Shown: positions 40,770-49,592, counted from the first letter of the stretch. The stretch is 64,000 nt of DNA from Variovorax paradoxus (GCF_018614955.1 NZ_JAGGNV010000033.1:1-64000), one strand, 5' to 3'. Made by a program: numbers and translations. The notes: generated by a model from the sequence alone, not told the origin.

Positions 40770-41750
40770 TCAGTCCGCCGTCGCGCCGGACTTCTTCACC
40801 AGTTCGGCCCAGCGCGGGATTTCGCGCGCCATGTGCTCGCGCAGCTCCTCCGGCGTGCTGCCGACGATTTCCATCGCCAGCTGATCCGAGAGCTTGGCCT
40901 GCACGTCGGGCTGCTTCAGCGCCTTGACGATCTCGGCGTTAAGGCGCTGCACGATCGGCTTGGGTGTGCCCTTGGGCGCATACACCGCCTGCCACGACGA
41001 CATCTCGAAGCCGGGAATGCCCGATTCGATCATGGTCGGCAGCTCGGGCGCCAGCGCGATGCGCTTGCCGGTGGTCACGGCCAGCAGCTTGAGCTTGCCG
41101 CTCTTGACGAGCGGCAGCGCTGCCGTCACCTGGTCGAACATGAAGGGCACCAGCCCCGCGGCCACGTCGGTCATGGCCGGCGGAGTGCCCTTGTACGGCA
41201 CGTGGGTGAGCTTCACGCCGATCAGGTCGGCGAACATCTCGCCGGCCAGGTGGGTGGAGGTGCCGGCGCCGGAGGAGGCGAAGCTGCGCTTGCTCTCGTC
41301 CTTCTTCAAGAGCGCCACCAGTTCGGCCACCGAGTTCACGCCCAGCTGGCTGTTGACGATCAGCACGTTGGGCAGGCGCGCGACCAGCGAGACCGGCTCG
41401 AAGTCCTTCATCGGGTCGTAGGGCAGCTTCTTGTAGAGGCTGGCGTTGATGGCGTGCGTGCTGATGGTGCCGCCGAAGAGCGTGTAGCCGTCGGGCGCGG
41501 CCTTGGCCACGTAGGCAGCACCGATGCCGCCAGCCTGGCCGGGCTTGTTCTCGACCACCACCGACTGCTTGAGGCTTTCGCCCAGCTTCTGGGCCAGCGT
41601 GCGGCCGACGATGTCGGTGGAGCCGCCGGCCGTGAAGGGCACGACGTAGACGATGGGCTTGGCGGCCGGCCATTCGGGGGCCTGGGCCCAGGCGGCCACA
41701 GGGGCGAGTGCGGCCAGCAGCAGCGCCACGGCGCGGCGGGTGAAAGGCAT
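40770..41750 (-). CDS. Bug-family tricarboxylate-transporter substrate-binding protein (second)
   Basis: This 326-residue periplasmic receptor has a signal peptide (MPFTRRAVALLLAALAPVAA, cleaved near AWAQ) and the family loops VPFTAGGSTDIVGRTLAQKL and PDGYTLFGGTISTHAINASL. It is the last gene of an operon with the RraA-like aldolase and the sugar-acid dehydratase, so its ligand is probably the acid those enzymes degrade (inference). No TctAB membrane partner is present in the window. Confidence 0.92.
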   Translation of the reverse strand: MPFTRRAVALLLAALAPVAAWAQAPEWPAAKPIVYVVPFTAGGSTDIVGRTLAQKLGESLKQSVVVENKPGQAGGIGAAYVAKAAPDGYTLFGGTISTHAINASLYKKLPYDPMKDFEPVSLVARLPNVLIVNSQLGVNSVAELVALLKKDESKRSFASSGAGTSTHLAGEMFADLIGVKLTHVPYKGTPPAMTDVAAGLVPFMFDQVTAALPLVKSGKLKLLAVTTGKRIALAPELPTMIESGIPGFEMSSWQAVYAPKGTPKPIVQRLNAEIVKALKQPDVQAKLSDQLAMEIVGSTPEELREHMAREIPRWAELVKKSGATAD

Positions 41751-41788
41751 GGTTTGTCTCCTTGGATTCTCGAAAAAGAAAATAGGCC

Positions 41789-42499
41789 TCAGCGGCCCTT
41801 GGCCTGGCGCCAGGCCGCGAAATCGCTGCGGCTCTGTTCGTCGGTGGGCGGGTAGAGACCGAGGATGGACCGGCCTTCGAGCACCTTTTCCTGCACGAAG
41901 TCCTCGAAGGCCGTCATCTCCGTCGCTTCGGCGGCGATCTCGTCGGCCAGGTGGGCCGGGATGACGATCACGCCTTCGGCATCGCCCACGATCACATCGC
42001 CGGGAAACACCGGCGCGTCGCCGCAGCCGATGGGCACGTTGATGTCGATGGCCTGGTGCACCGTGAGGTTGGTCGGTGCGCTGGGGCGGCAGTGGTAGGC
42101 CGGGAAGCCGAGCTTCGCGATCTCGGGGCTGTCGCGGAAGCCGCCGTCGGTCACCACGCCGGCGGTGCCGCGCTTCATCAGCCGCGTGACCAGGATGCCG
42201 CCGGCCGAGGCGGCGCGCGCGTCCTTGCGGCTGTCGATCACCAGCACGGCGCCTTCGGGACATTGCTCCACCGCCTGGCGCTGCGGATGGTTGCGGTCGA
42301 GGAAGACGCTGATCGGGTTCAGGTCTTCGCGCGCCGGCATGTAGCGCAGCGTGAAGGCCTCGCCCACCATGTTGGGGAGGCCGGGATTGAGCGGCCGCAC
42401 GTCCTGGATGAACTGGTTGCGCAGGCCGCGCTTGAACAGGGCCGTGCACAGGGTGGCGGTGCTCACCTTCATGAGCTGTTCGCGGGTGGCGGGATTCAC
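41789..42499 (-). CDS. RraA-like family, probable class II pyruvate aldolase
   Basis: This 236-residue RraA-fold protein contains the complete aldolase metal motif G-X20-R-D-X2-E: Gly101, then TDGGFRDSPE with Arg122, Asp123 and Glu126. From memory, true HMG/CHA-type pyruvate aldolases keep this motif while the RNase E regulator RraA lacks the acidic residue. It lies between the sugar-acid dehydratase (upstream) and a Bug gene on the same strand, so cleavage of a 2-keto-3-deoxy acid to pyruvate plus aldehyde is a good hypothesis. Oxaloacetate decarboxylation is an alternative known for relatives. Confidence 0.83.
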   Translation of the reverse strand: MNPATREQLMKVSTATLCTALFKRGLRNQFIQDVRPLNPGLPNMVGEAFTLRYMPAREDLNPISVFLDRNHPQRQAVEQCPEGAVLVIDSRKDARAASAGGILVTRLMKRGTAGVVTDGGFRDSPEIAKLGFPAYHCRPSAPTNLTVHQAIDINVPIGCGDAPVFPGDVIVGDAEGVIVIPAHLADEIAAEATEMTAFEDFVQEKVLEGRSILGLYPPTDEQSRSDFAAWRQAKGR

Positions 42500-42544
42500 G
42501 TGGGATCTCCGGTTCTCGAAAGAAAGTGGGGGTTGAAAGGCGGG

Positions 42545-44272
42545 TCAGAAGATGTCGGGCTCAGGCACCGGCTTGCCGAAGCCGGTTTCCAGGAAGTCGA
42601 AGTCGCAGCCTTCGTTGGCCTGCTTGATGTGGCGACCGAACATCCAGCCGTAGCCGCGCTCGTAGCGCGGTGGCGGCGGCGTCCACTGGGCCTTGCGTTG
42701 GGCGAGCTCCTCGTCGCTGATCTCGAGGTGGATGCGCCGCGCGGGCACATCGACGCTGATGCGGTCGCCGGTCTTCACCAGCGCCAGCGGGCCGCCGATG
42801 GCCGCCTCCGGCGAGCAGTGCAGCAGGCAGCCGCCGTAGCTGGTGCCGCTCATGCGTGCATCGGACAGGCGCAGCATGTCCTTGACGCCTTGCTTCAACA
42901 GCTTGGTCGGGATCGGCAGCATGCCCCACTCCGGCATGCCGGCGCCGCGCGGGCCGGCGTTGCGCAGCACCAGGATGTCGTCGCCCGTCACGTCCAGGTC
43001 GGGGTCTTCCACCGCCTTCTTGAGGGCCGGGTAGTCGTCGAACACCAGCGCGCGGCCGCTGTGCTGCAAGAGGTGCGGTGCGCAGGCGCTGGGCTTGATC
43101 ACCACGCCGTCGGGCGCCAGGTTGCCGCGCAGCACGGCGAGTGCGCCTTCGGCGTAGATCGGATTGGCGAGCGGCCGGATCACGTCGTCGTCGTAGACCT
43201 CGGCGCCTGCGATGTTCTCGCCGAGGGTGCGGCCGTTGACGGTGAGCGCCTCGGTGTGCAGGTGGCCGCGGATGCGCTCCAGCATCGCAGGCAGGCCGCC
43301 GGCGTAGAAGAAGTCCTCCATCAGGTAGGCGTCGCCGCTGGGCCGGATGTTGGCGATGACCGGCACGCGGCGGCTGAAGGCATCGAAGTCGTCCAGGCTC
43401 ACCGCATGGCCGGCGCGGCGTGACATCGCGATCAGGTGCACGATGGCGTTGGTGCTGCAGCCCATGGCCATCGCGCAGGCGATGCCGTTCTCGAAGCTGG
43501 CGCGCGTGAGCAGCTTCGCGGGCGTGAGGTCGTCCCACACCATCTCGACGATGCGTCGGCCGCAGTCGGCGCTCATGCGGATGTGGTTGGCATCGGCCGC
43601 GGGAATGCTGGAGGCGCCCGGCAGGCAGAGGCCCACCGCCTCGGCGATGCCCATCATGGTGGCGGCCGTGCCCACGGTCATGCAGGTGCCGTGGCTGCGC
43701 GCGATGCCGGCTTCCATCTCGGCCCAGGCCTGTTCGCTCAGGCGCCCGGCGCGGCGCTCGTCCCAGTACTTGAAGGCGTCGGAGCCCGAGCCCAGCACCT
43801 TGCCCTTCCAGTTGCCGCGCAGCATGGGGCCGGCCGGCAGGTAGATGAAGGGGATGCCCATGCTGAGCGCGCCCATCGTGAGGCCGGGCGTGGTCTTGTC
43901 GCAGCCGCCCATCAGCACCGCGCCGTCGACCGGGTGGCTGCGCAGCAGCTCTTCGGTTTCCATCGCGAGGAAGTTGCGGTAGAGCATGGTGGTGGGCTTG
44001 ACCATGCTTTCCGAGAGCGAGATGGCCGGCAGCTCCAACGGGAAGCCGCCGGCCTGCAGGATGCCGCGCTTGACGTCTTCCACCCGCTGCTTGAAATGCG
44101 CGTGGCACTGGTTGGCATCGCTCCAGGTGTTGACGATGGCGATCACCGGCTTGCCCATCCAGTCGGCATAGCTGTAACCCATCTGCAGCACCCGCGAGCG
44201 GTGGCCGAAGGAACGGAAGTCGTCGGGTGCGAACCAGCGGGCGCTGCGCAGGGATTCGTAAGGGCGTTTCAT
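42545..44272 (-). CDS. IlvD/Edd-family sugar-acid dehydratase (arabinonate dehydratase type)
   Basis: This 575-residue iron-sulphur dehydratase removes water from a 2,3-dihydroxy acid to give a 2-keto-3-deoxy acid. Visible are MGGCDKTTPGLTMG with Cys124, SHGTCMTVGTAATMMG with Cys197, and the C-terminal catalytic segment LSDARMSGTSYGGCLLH. The start MKRPYESLRSARWF and overall length match L-arabinonate / D-xylonate / related aldonate dehydratases more than IlvD, whose start and loop differ. The gene leads the operon dehydratase / aldolase / Bug receptor, divergent from a GntR regulator. Exact sugar acid unknown. Confidence 0.9.
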   Translation of the reverse strand: MKRPYESLRSARWFAPDDFRSFGHRSRVLQMGYSYADWMGKPVIAIVNTWSDANQCHAHFKQRVEDVKRGILQAGGFPLELPAISLSESMVKPTTMLYRNFLAMETEELLRSHPVDGAVLMGGCDKTTPGLTMGALSMGIPFIYLPAGPMLRGNWKGKVLGSGSDAFKYWDERRAGRLSEQAWAEMEAGIARSHGTCMTVGTAATMMGIAEAVGLCLPGASSIPAADANHIRMSADCGRRIVEMVWDDLTPAKLLTRASFENGIACAMAMGCSTNAIVHLIAMSRRAGHAVSLDDFDAFSRRVPVIANIRPSGDAYLMEDFFYAGGLPAMLERIRGHLHTEALTVNGRTLGENIAGAEVYDDDVIRPLANPIYAEGALAVLRGNLAPDGVVIKPSACAPHLLQHSGRALVFDDYPALKKAVEDPDLDVTGDDILVLRNAGPRGAGMPEWGMLPIPTKLLKQGVKDMLRLSDARMSGTSYGGCLLHCSPEAAIGGPLALVKTGDRISVDVPARRIHLEISDEELAQRKAQWTPPPPRYERGYGWMFGRHIKQANEGCDFDFLETGFGKPVPEPDIF

Positions 44273-44316
44273 CGGGTTGTCTCTTGGACCGCAGGTCGCG
44301 TCGGCGGGATTAAGAC

Positions 44317-44330
44317 ACTAATATATTAGT
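44317..44330. promoter_or_regulatory. Perfect 14-base palindrome, probable GntR operator
   Basis: ACTAATATATTAGT is self-complementary over its full length and sits in the 83-base gap between the divergent dehydratase and GntR genes. FadR/FCD-type GntR proteins bind short palindromes of this kind in such gaps. The binding itself is inferred. Confidence 0.65.
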
Positions 44331-44355
44331 ACGTCAATGCCACAATCCAGCCCCG

Positions 44356-45045
44356 ATGAGCGCCCTCCCCAAGATCCGACTCGACCGCACCCGCCTGGCC
44401 GCGCCCCAGGTGCTGGAGCAGCTGCGCGACGCCATCCTGTCGTTGGAGCTGGCACCCGGCACCGTGCTGGCGCGGCAGGAACTGGCCAACCACTTCGGCG
44501 TGAGCCAGACGCCGGTGCGCGAGGCGCTGCTGCGCCTCAGTGAGGAAGGGCTGGTGGACGTGTTCCCGCAGCACGCCACGATGGTCAGCCGCATCGACAT
44601 CGCGGCGGCACGCCAGGCGCATTTCCTGCGCCGCTCCATCGAGCTGGAGCTGGTGCACCAGCTCGCGCTGGAGGCGCCGGCGGGGCTGGTCGAGCAGATG
44701 AAGGCCACCATCGCGCAGCAGGCGGCGCTGGCGACTGCACAGCGCTACGGCGACTTCGTCGGTGCCGACCGCGCCTTCCATCGCCTGATGTACGAAGCCG
44801 GCGGCGTGCCCGACCTGTGGGAGATGGTGGGCCGCGTCTCAGGCCACGTGGATCGGCTGCGCCGCCTGCACCTGCCCACCGCCGGCAAGACCGAAGCGAT
44901 CCTGCGCGACCACCGCGCCATCGTGCGCGGCATCGAAGCGAAGGACCCGGCGGCCGCCCAGGCCGCGCTGCGCAAGCACCTGTCGGGCACGCTCAGCGCG
45001 GTGGACGAGATCTGCCGGCAGTACCCCGACTATGTCGCGGCCTGA
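44356..45045 (+). CDS. GntR family (FCD-type) transcriptional regulator
   Basis: This 229-residue regulator has an N-terminal GntR winged helix (about 10-75; ARQELANHFGVSQTPVREALLRL) and an all-helical FCD ligand domain (about 90-220; RAFHRLMYEAGG and DHRAIVRGIEAKD, with metal-binding His). FCD regulators usually repress catabolic operons and respond to sugar acids or carboxylates, which suits the divergent dehydratase / aldolase / Bug operon. The 14-base palindrome lies between the two. It converges with a LysR gene 28 bases away. Confidence 0.93.
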   Translation: MSALPKIRLDRTRLAAPQVLEQLRDAILSLELAPGTVLARQELANHFGVSQTPVREALLRLSEEGLVDVFPQHATMVSRIDIAAARQAHFLRRSIELELVHQLALEAPAGLVEQMKATIAQQAALATAQRYGDFVGADRAFHRLMYEAGGVPDLWEMVGRVSGHVDRLRRLHLPTAGKTEAILRDHRAIVRGIEAKDPAAAQAALRKHLSGTLSAVDEICRQYPDYVAA

Positions 45046-45073
45046 GCGGGACGCCTGAAGGCCCGCGGACGCG

Positions 45074-45988
45074 CTACCTGCCGCGGATCGACTTCAGGGC
45101 GCCGCGGCTCGCCCGCGTCAGCACCTGTGCGAAAGCAGCGGCGGCGGGAGAAAGGCTGCGGCCGCTGCGACGGATGATGCCCAGCGTGCGGCCGATCGCG
45201 GGCTTCTCCAGCCGCACGCCCACCACCGATGCCGATGTGCGGGGCAAGGTCAGCTGCGGGACGACGGCGATGCCCAGCCCGTCTTCCACCAGTCCGATCA
45301 GCGTCGAGACGTGGCGCACTTCGCAAATCGGACGCGGCAGCGGCGGCAGCTCGGCGAGCGCCTGGTCGATGAAGAGGCGGTTGCGGCTCGCCTGCGACAC
45401 GCGCGCGAGGGGATGTGCCGCGAGCTCTTCCCAGCCCACCGATCGGCGCTTCGCGAGCGGGTGCCCGGCCGGGCAGGCCAGCACGTAGGGCTCCTTCAGC
45501 AGCGGGGTGAACTCGACCTCCGGGTCCTGCATGCCGATGTAGTTCAGCGCCAGGTCGGCTTCTCCCTGCTTCACGCTCGCCAGCACTTCGTCGGCCCCCT
45601 CCTCGATGATGCGCACCAGCACGCGCGGATGCTGCGCGCGAAAGGCACGAATCACCGGCGGCAGGAAGTGATGGACCGTCGACAGGACGCAGCCGATCGT
45701 CACGTCGCCCGCCTCGAGCTCCGCGGCGTCGCGCAGGCTGAGGACGGAGCGGTCGAGATCCTCCACCAGGCCGCGGATCTGGCCCAGGAAGCGCCGGCCC
45801 AGCAGCGTCAGCTCCACGCTGCGCGTCGTGCGATCGAACAGGCGCACGCCGAGCAGGTCTTCCAGATGGGAGATCCGGCGCGACAGCGCGGGCTGCGAAA
45901 GATGAAGCGCCCTGGCAGCCGCAGCGAAGCTTTGCAGCTCCCCGACGGTGACGAAGGCCCGCAGGTCGGCAAGCGATGGCTTCACCAT
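45074..45988 (-). CDS. LysR-family transcriptional regulator (second)
   Basis: This 304-residue regulator starts MVKPSLADLRAFVTVGE with a winged HTH (FAAAARALHLSQPALSRRIS, then LFDRTTRSVELTLLG) and an effector domain from about residue 90 (VTIGCVLSTVHHFLPPVIRA; DLALNYIGMQDPEVEFTPLL; a C-terminal GLGIAVVPQLTLP). The start at 45988 was chosen because the HTH begins there, although the frame is open further. It is divergent from the Bug / PrpD / dehydrogenase operon, with 103 bases containing two TTGCA-type sites. It probably controls that operon. Confidence 0.92.
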   Translation of the reverse strand: MVKPSLADLRAFVTVGELQSFAAAARALHLSQPALSRRISHLEDLLGVRLFDRTTRSVELTLLGRRFLGQIRGLVEDLDRSVLSLRDAAELEAGDVTIGCVLSTVHHFLPPVIRAFRAQHPRVLVRIIEEGADEVLASVKQGEADLALNYIGMQDPEVEFTPLLKEPYVLACPAGHPLAKRRSVGWEELAAHPLARVSQASRNRLFIDQALAELPPLPRPICEVRHVSTLIGLVEDGLGIAVVPQLTLPRTSASVVGVRLEKPAIGRTLGIIRRSGRSLSPAAAAFAQVLTRASRGALKSIRGR

Positions 45989-46000
45989 GGCGGCGCACTC

Positions 46001-46046
46001 ATGCAGTACATGCAATAAAACCCCAGAAAGTTGCAATTTACTGCAA
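46001..46046. promoter_or_regulatory. Two tandem TTGCA...TGCA sites, probable LysR binding sites
   Basis: Between the divergent LysR and Bug genes are two related dyads: TTGCA-atttac-TGCAA at 46031-46046 (perfect) and, read on the minus strand, TTGCA-tgtac-TGCA at 46001-46014 (the plus strand reads TGCA-gtaca-TGCAA). The first matches the T-N11-A plan of LysR sites. Two adjoining sites of this kind are typical of a recognition site plus an activation site. Function is inferred from layout. Confidence 0.6.
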
Positions 46047-46091
46047 AGAGCCACCCGAGGAAGATGCGCGGCATACAAGGAGACAACAGAA

Positions 46092-47060
46092 ATGAAACGC
46101 CGCCATCTTCTGCAGGCCGTTTCGGCCGCCATCGCTGCGCCTCGCCTGGCGATCGCGCAGTCCTATCCCGCCAAACCGATCCGCTATATCGTCCCGGTCG
46201 CTGCCGGCGGCGGCAACGACATGATCGCCCGCGTCGTCACCGAACGCTGGGGAAAGCTGCTGGGGCAGAGCTTCATCGTGGACAACCAGAGCGGCGGGGG
46301 CGGCGTGGTCGCGAGCCAGACCACCGCCCGTGCAGCGCCGGACGGCTACACGCTGATGCAAGGCTATGTCGCCACCCATGGCACGACGCCCGCGACGCGC
46401 CGGGTCAGCTACGACGCGATCAAGGATTTCACGCCGATCGGGATGATCGGCGCCACGCCCAACGTGCTGGCGATCAACGCCAGCGTGCCCGCGAAGAACA
46501 TCCAGGAGTTCATCGACTTCGTCAAGCGCAGCCCGGGCAAGTTGAGCTACGGCTCGGCCGGTGCGGGCTCGCTCACGCACCTGACGATGGAGCTCTTCAA
46601 GCAGGAGACCGGCGCTTTCATGCTGCACATCCCCTACCGCGGCATCGCGCCCGCCATCAACGACCTGCTCGGCGGCCAGACCCAGGCCATGTTCCCCGGC
46701 CTCGCGGCGGCGTTGCCGCACCTGCGCTCGGGCCGCATGCGCGCGCTGGCCGTCACCGGCAAGCAGCGCAGCGCGCAATTGAAGGACGTGCCCACCATGG
46801 AGGAGATCGGCTTCAAGGGCTTCGACGCCATGCAGTGGTACGGCTCCGTGGGTCCGGCGGGCCTGCCCGCGGACATCGTGCGGCGCCTCAACGAGACGCA
46901 GGTCGCGGTGCTGAAGGCGCCCGATCTGGCCGAAAAGCTCGCCAGCGAAGCCGTGGAGCCGTGGCCGATGACGCCGGAGCAGTTCGGCCAGTACATCGCC
47001 TCCGAGATCGCGCGCTGGAGCGCGCTGGCCAAGGCACGCAACATCCGCCTCGACGAGTGA
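46092..47060 (+). CDS. Bug-family tricarboxylate-transporter substrate-binding protein (third)
   Basis: This 322-residue periplasmic receptor has an RR-containing signal (MKRRHLLQAVSAAIAAPRLA, cleaved at IAQ) and the ligand loops PVAAGGGNDMIARVVTERW and PDGYTLMQGYVATHGTTPA. It is the first gene of a rightward operon with a PrpD-family protein, an IPMDH-family dehydrogenase and a quinone oxidoreductase. It differs clearly from the other two Bug proteins. A tricarboxylic or branched dicarboxylic ligand is inferred from its neighbours. Confidence 0.92.
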   Translation: MKRRHLLQAVSAAIAAPRLAIAQSYPAKPIRYIVPVAAGGGNDMIARVVTERWGKLLGQSFIVDNQSGGGGVVASQTTARAAPDGYTLMQGYVATHGTTPATRRVSYDAIKDFTPIGMIGATPNVLAINASVPAKNIQEFIDFVKRSPGKLSYGSAGAGSLTHLTMELFKQETGAFMLHIPYRGIAPAINDLLGGQTQAMFPGLAAALPHLRSGRMRALAVTGKQRSAQLKDVPTMEEIGFKGFDAMQWYGSVGPAGLPADIVRRLNETQVAVLKAPDLAEKLASEAVEPWPMTPEQFGQYIASEIARWSALAKARNIRLDE

Positions 47061-47104
47061 CTCGCCCGAGTTTTCTTTCATCCTCGCAACCAGAAGAGAT
47101 TCCA

Positions 47105-48475
47105 GTGGCTCGCAATACCCATGTTCCCGCCGATACGGCGGCGCCTCCGATCACCGCCATCCTCGCCAAGTTCGTCGCGAATCACCCGTCGCGCGGGTGG
47201 AGCGACGCGGTGGAGCGCGAGGCCCATCGCACCTTCTACAACTGGCTCGGCTGCGCCATCGGCGCGGCGCGACACGAAGCGGCCGAAGCCGCCGTCGCCG
47301 CCGTCCAGATGCTGGAGCCGGCGCCGCAAGCGACCGTGCTCGGGCGCGCGGAGAAGGTCGACATGGCGAGCGCCGCGCTCGTCAACGGCATCACCTCGCA
47401 CACTTTCGACTTCGACGACACCCACCTGAAGACGATCATCCATCCCGCCGGCCCGGTCGCTTCGGCCGTGCTGGCACTGGCAGAACGCAACGGCGCCTCC
47501 GGCCGCGACGTGATCGACGCCCTGGTGCTGGGCATTGACGTGGCTTGCCGCATCGGCAACGTCATGTACCCGGACCACTACGACCGCGGCTGGCACATCA
47601 CCGGCTCCACCGGCATGCTCGGCGCGGCGGCCGGCTGCGCGCGCCTGCTGCGGCTGGACGAAGAACAGACCGCCATGGCGCTCGGCATTGCCGCCTCTCA
47701 GCCGGTCGGCCTGCGCGAGCAGTTCGGGACCATGACCAAGCCCTTCCATCCCGGCGCCGCCGCGCGCGCGGGGCTCATGTCCGCGCTGCTGGCGAGCCGC
47801 GGCTTCACCGCCAGCAGCCGCGCGCTGGAGGCGCCGCGCGGCCTCGTGCAAGTCGCATCGGACAAGCGCGCCTGGCACGAGGCGACCGACGAGCTCGGCG
47901 AGCGCTTCGAGATTTCCTTCAACACCTACAAGCCCTTTGCCTGCGGCATCGTGATCCACCCCAGCATCGATGCCTGCGTGCGGCTGCGCGCGCAGGGCGT
48001 TACGCCGCAGCAGGTGGAACGGATCGAGCTGCGCGTGCACTCCCTGGTTCTGGAGCTGACAGGCAAGAAGGAGCCGAAGGACGGCCTGCAGGGCAAGTTC
48101 AGCGTCTACCACGGCTGTGCCGCGGGCCTGATCTACGGCCGTGCGGGCGAGGAGGAATTTTCCGACGCGGTGGTCAACGATGCGCAAGTCGTCGCCCTGC
48201 GCAACAAGGTGCAGGCCAGCGTCGACGACGGCATCGACGAGGCGGCAGCCCAGGTGACGGCGGTGCTGCAGGGCGGCCGCCGTGTCGAAGTCCGCGTGGA
48301 CCATGCGATCGGCTCGCTGCAGAACCCGCTGTCCGACGCCCAGCTCGAAGCCAAGTTCGGCTCGCTGGTGGAGCCGGTGCTGGGCCAGGCGCGCTCCGAC
48401 GAGATCACGAAGACCTGCCGCACGCTGGCCTCGCTCGCGGACCTGCGCTTGCTGACGGCGCTTTGCAGCGCGTGA
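47105..48475 (+). CDS. MmgE/PrpD family protein
   Basis: This 456-residue protein belongs to the family of 2-methylcitrate dehydratase, cis-aconitate decarboxylase and iminodisuccinate epimerase. Landmarks include SHTFDFDDTHLKTIIHPAGP and GWHITGSTGMLGAAAG near the active site, TMTKPFHPGAAARAGLM, and FKPFACGIVIHPSID-like SFNTYKPFACGIVIHP. Translation probably begins at GTG 47105 behind AGAAGAG. No prpB or prpC is nearby, so ordinary methylcitrate-cycle function is unlikely; a related hydration or decarboxylation step on the ligand of the upstream Bug receptor is more plausible. Confidence 0.88.
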   Translation: MARNTHVPADTAAPPITAILAKFVANHPSRGWSDAVEREAHRTFYNWLGCAIGAARHEAAEAAVAAVQMLEPAPQATVLGRAEKVDMASAALVNGITSHTFDFDDTHLKTIIHPAGPVASAVLALAERNGASGRDVIDALVLGIDVACRIGNVMYPDHYDRGWHITGSTGMLGAAAGCARLLRLDEEQTAMALGIAASQPVGLREQFGTMTKPFHPGAAARAGLMSALLASRGFTASSRALEAPRGLVQVASDKRAWHEATDELGERFEISFNTYKPFACGIVIHPSIDACVRLRAQGVTPQQVERIELRVHSLVLELTGKKEPKDGLQGKFSVYHGCAAGLIYGRAGEEEFSDAVVNDAQVVALRNKVQASVDDGIDEAAAQVTAVLQGGRRVEVRVDHAIGSLQNPLSDAQLEAKFGSLVEPVLGQARSDEITKTCRTLASLADLRLLTALCSA

Positions 48476-48501
48476 CACATCCAACTTCTCCTGAACCGAA
48501 C

Positions 48502-49581
48502 GTGACACACATCGCACCCCTTCGCATCGGCATCCTGAACGGCGACGACATCGGCCACGAGATCGTGCCCGCCTCGGTGGAGATCGCCCGCGCCGCGGCC
48601 GAGCTGCACGGCGTGCGGATCGACTGGTGCCCGCTGCCCATCGGCGCGCGCGCCCTCGAGACCCACGGCCACACGCTGCCGCCGGAAACGCTCACGGCGC
48701 TGAAGACGCTGGACGGCTGGATCCTCGGCCCCATCGGACATCGCGCCTATCCCAAGGGACCTAACGCCATCAATCCGCATCCGATCCTGCGCAAGCAGTT
48801 CAACCTGTTCGCCAACGTGCGGCCGACGCGCTCCTATTCCGACATCGGATGCCTGCACGACGGTGTGGACCTGGTGATCGTGCGCGAGAACAACGAAGGC
48901 TTCCAGCCGGACCGGAACATGGTCGCAGGCTCGGGCGAATTCCGGCCGACCGACGAGGTGACGCTCTCGGTGCGCGTCATCACGCGCACGGGCAGCCGGC
49001 GCGTGGCGCGTGCCGCGTTCGAACTCGCGCGCCAGCGCCGCAAACACCTCACCTACGTCCACAAGGACACCGTGTTCAAGCTCGGCTGCGGCATGTTCGT
49101 GGAAGAGTGCCGCAAGCTCGCGGCCGAATACCCCGACGTGCGCGTCGACGACGTGATCGTCGACACCTTCGCGATGCGCTTGGTGCGCGACCCGCAGAGC
49201 TTCGACGTCGTGGTGACGACCAACATGTTCGGCGACATCCTCTCCGACGAGGCGGCGGGGCTGGTGGGCGGCCTCGGCATGGCGCCGGGGCTGTGCATCG
49301 GCGACGGCGACGTGGCCATGGCACAGGCCACGCACGGCTCCGCCCCGGACATCGCCGGCCGCGGCATCGCGAACCCGTACGCCATGATCGAGTCCACGCG
49401 CATGCTCTTCGAATGGCTGGGACACAGCCGCGGCAACGAAGGCGCCGTGCGCATGGGCGCATCCATGTCGCAAGCGACGACAGAAGCGCTGGCCGACCCC
49501 CAGGCGCGCACGGGCGACATCCGCGGCAATGGCAACACGGCCGCGTTCACGCAGGCTGTGCTGCGCCAGCTGAAAAAGTAA
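48502..49581 (+). CDS. IPMDH/tartrate dehydrogenase family protein (second)
   Basis: This 359-residue beta-decarboxylating dehydrogenase has LRIGILNGDDIGHEIVPASV, a substrate loop VIVRENNEGFQPDRNM, catalytic lysine in YVHKDTVFKLGCGMF, and metal ligands in TTNMFGDILSDEAAGLVGGL. The family oxidises a 2-hydroxy acid and decarboxylates it. The start could instead be GTG at 48472, which overlaps the PrpD stop (GTGA) in the same frame. It differs from the tartrate-type protein at 28.5-29.6 kb. With PrpD it could form a dehydratase plus dehydrogenase route for a tricarboxylic acid (inference). Confidence 0.88.
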   Translation: MTHIAPLRIGILNGDDIGHEIVPASVEIARAAAELHGVRIDWCPLPIGARALETHGHTLPPETLTALKTLDGWILGPIGHRAYPKGPNAINPHPILRKQFNLFANVRPTRSYSDIGCLHDGVDLVIVRENNEGFQPDRNMVAGSGEFRPTDEVTLSVRVITRTGSRRVARAAFELARQRRKHLTYVHKDTVFKLGCGMFVEECRKLAAEYPDVRVDDVIVDTFAMRLVRDPQSFDVVVTTNMFGDILSDEAAGLVGGLGMAPGLCIGDGDVAMAQATHGSAPDIAGRGIANPYAMIESTRMLFEWLGHSRGNEGAVRMGASMSQATTEALADPQARTGDIRGNGNTAAFTQAVLRQLKK

Positions 49582-49592
49582 GGCGCAGCCCA

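Noticed and set aside
47105..48475. Methylcitrate cycle (propionate use)
   Set aside because: No prpB, prpC, prpE or acnM neighbour; only the PrpD-family gene is present.
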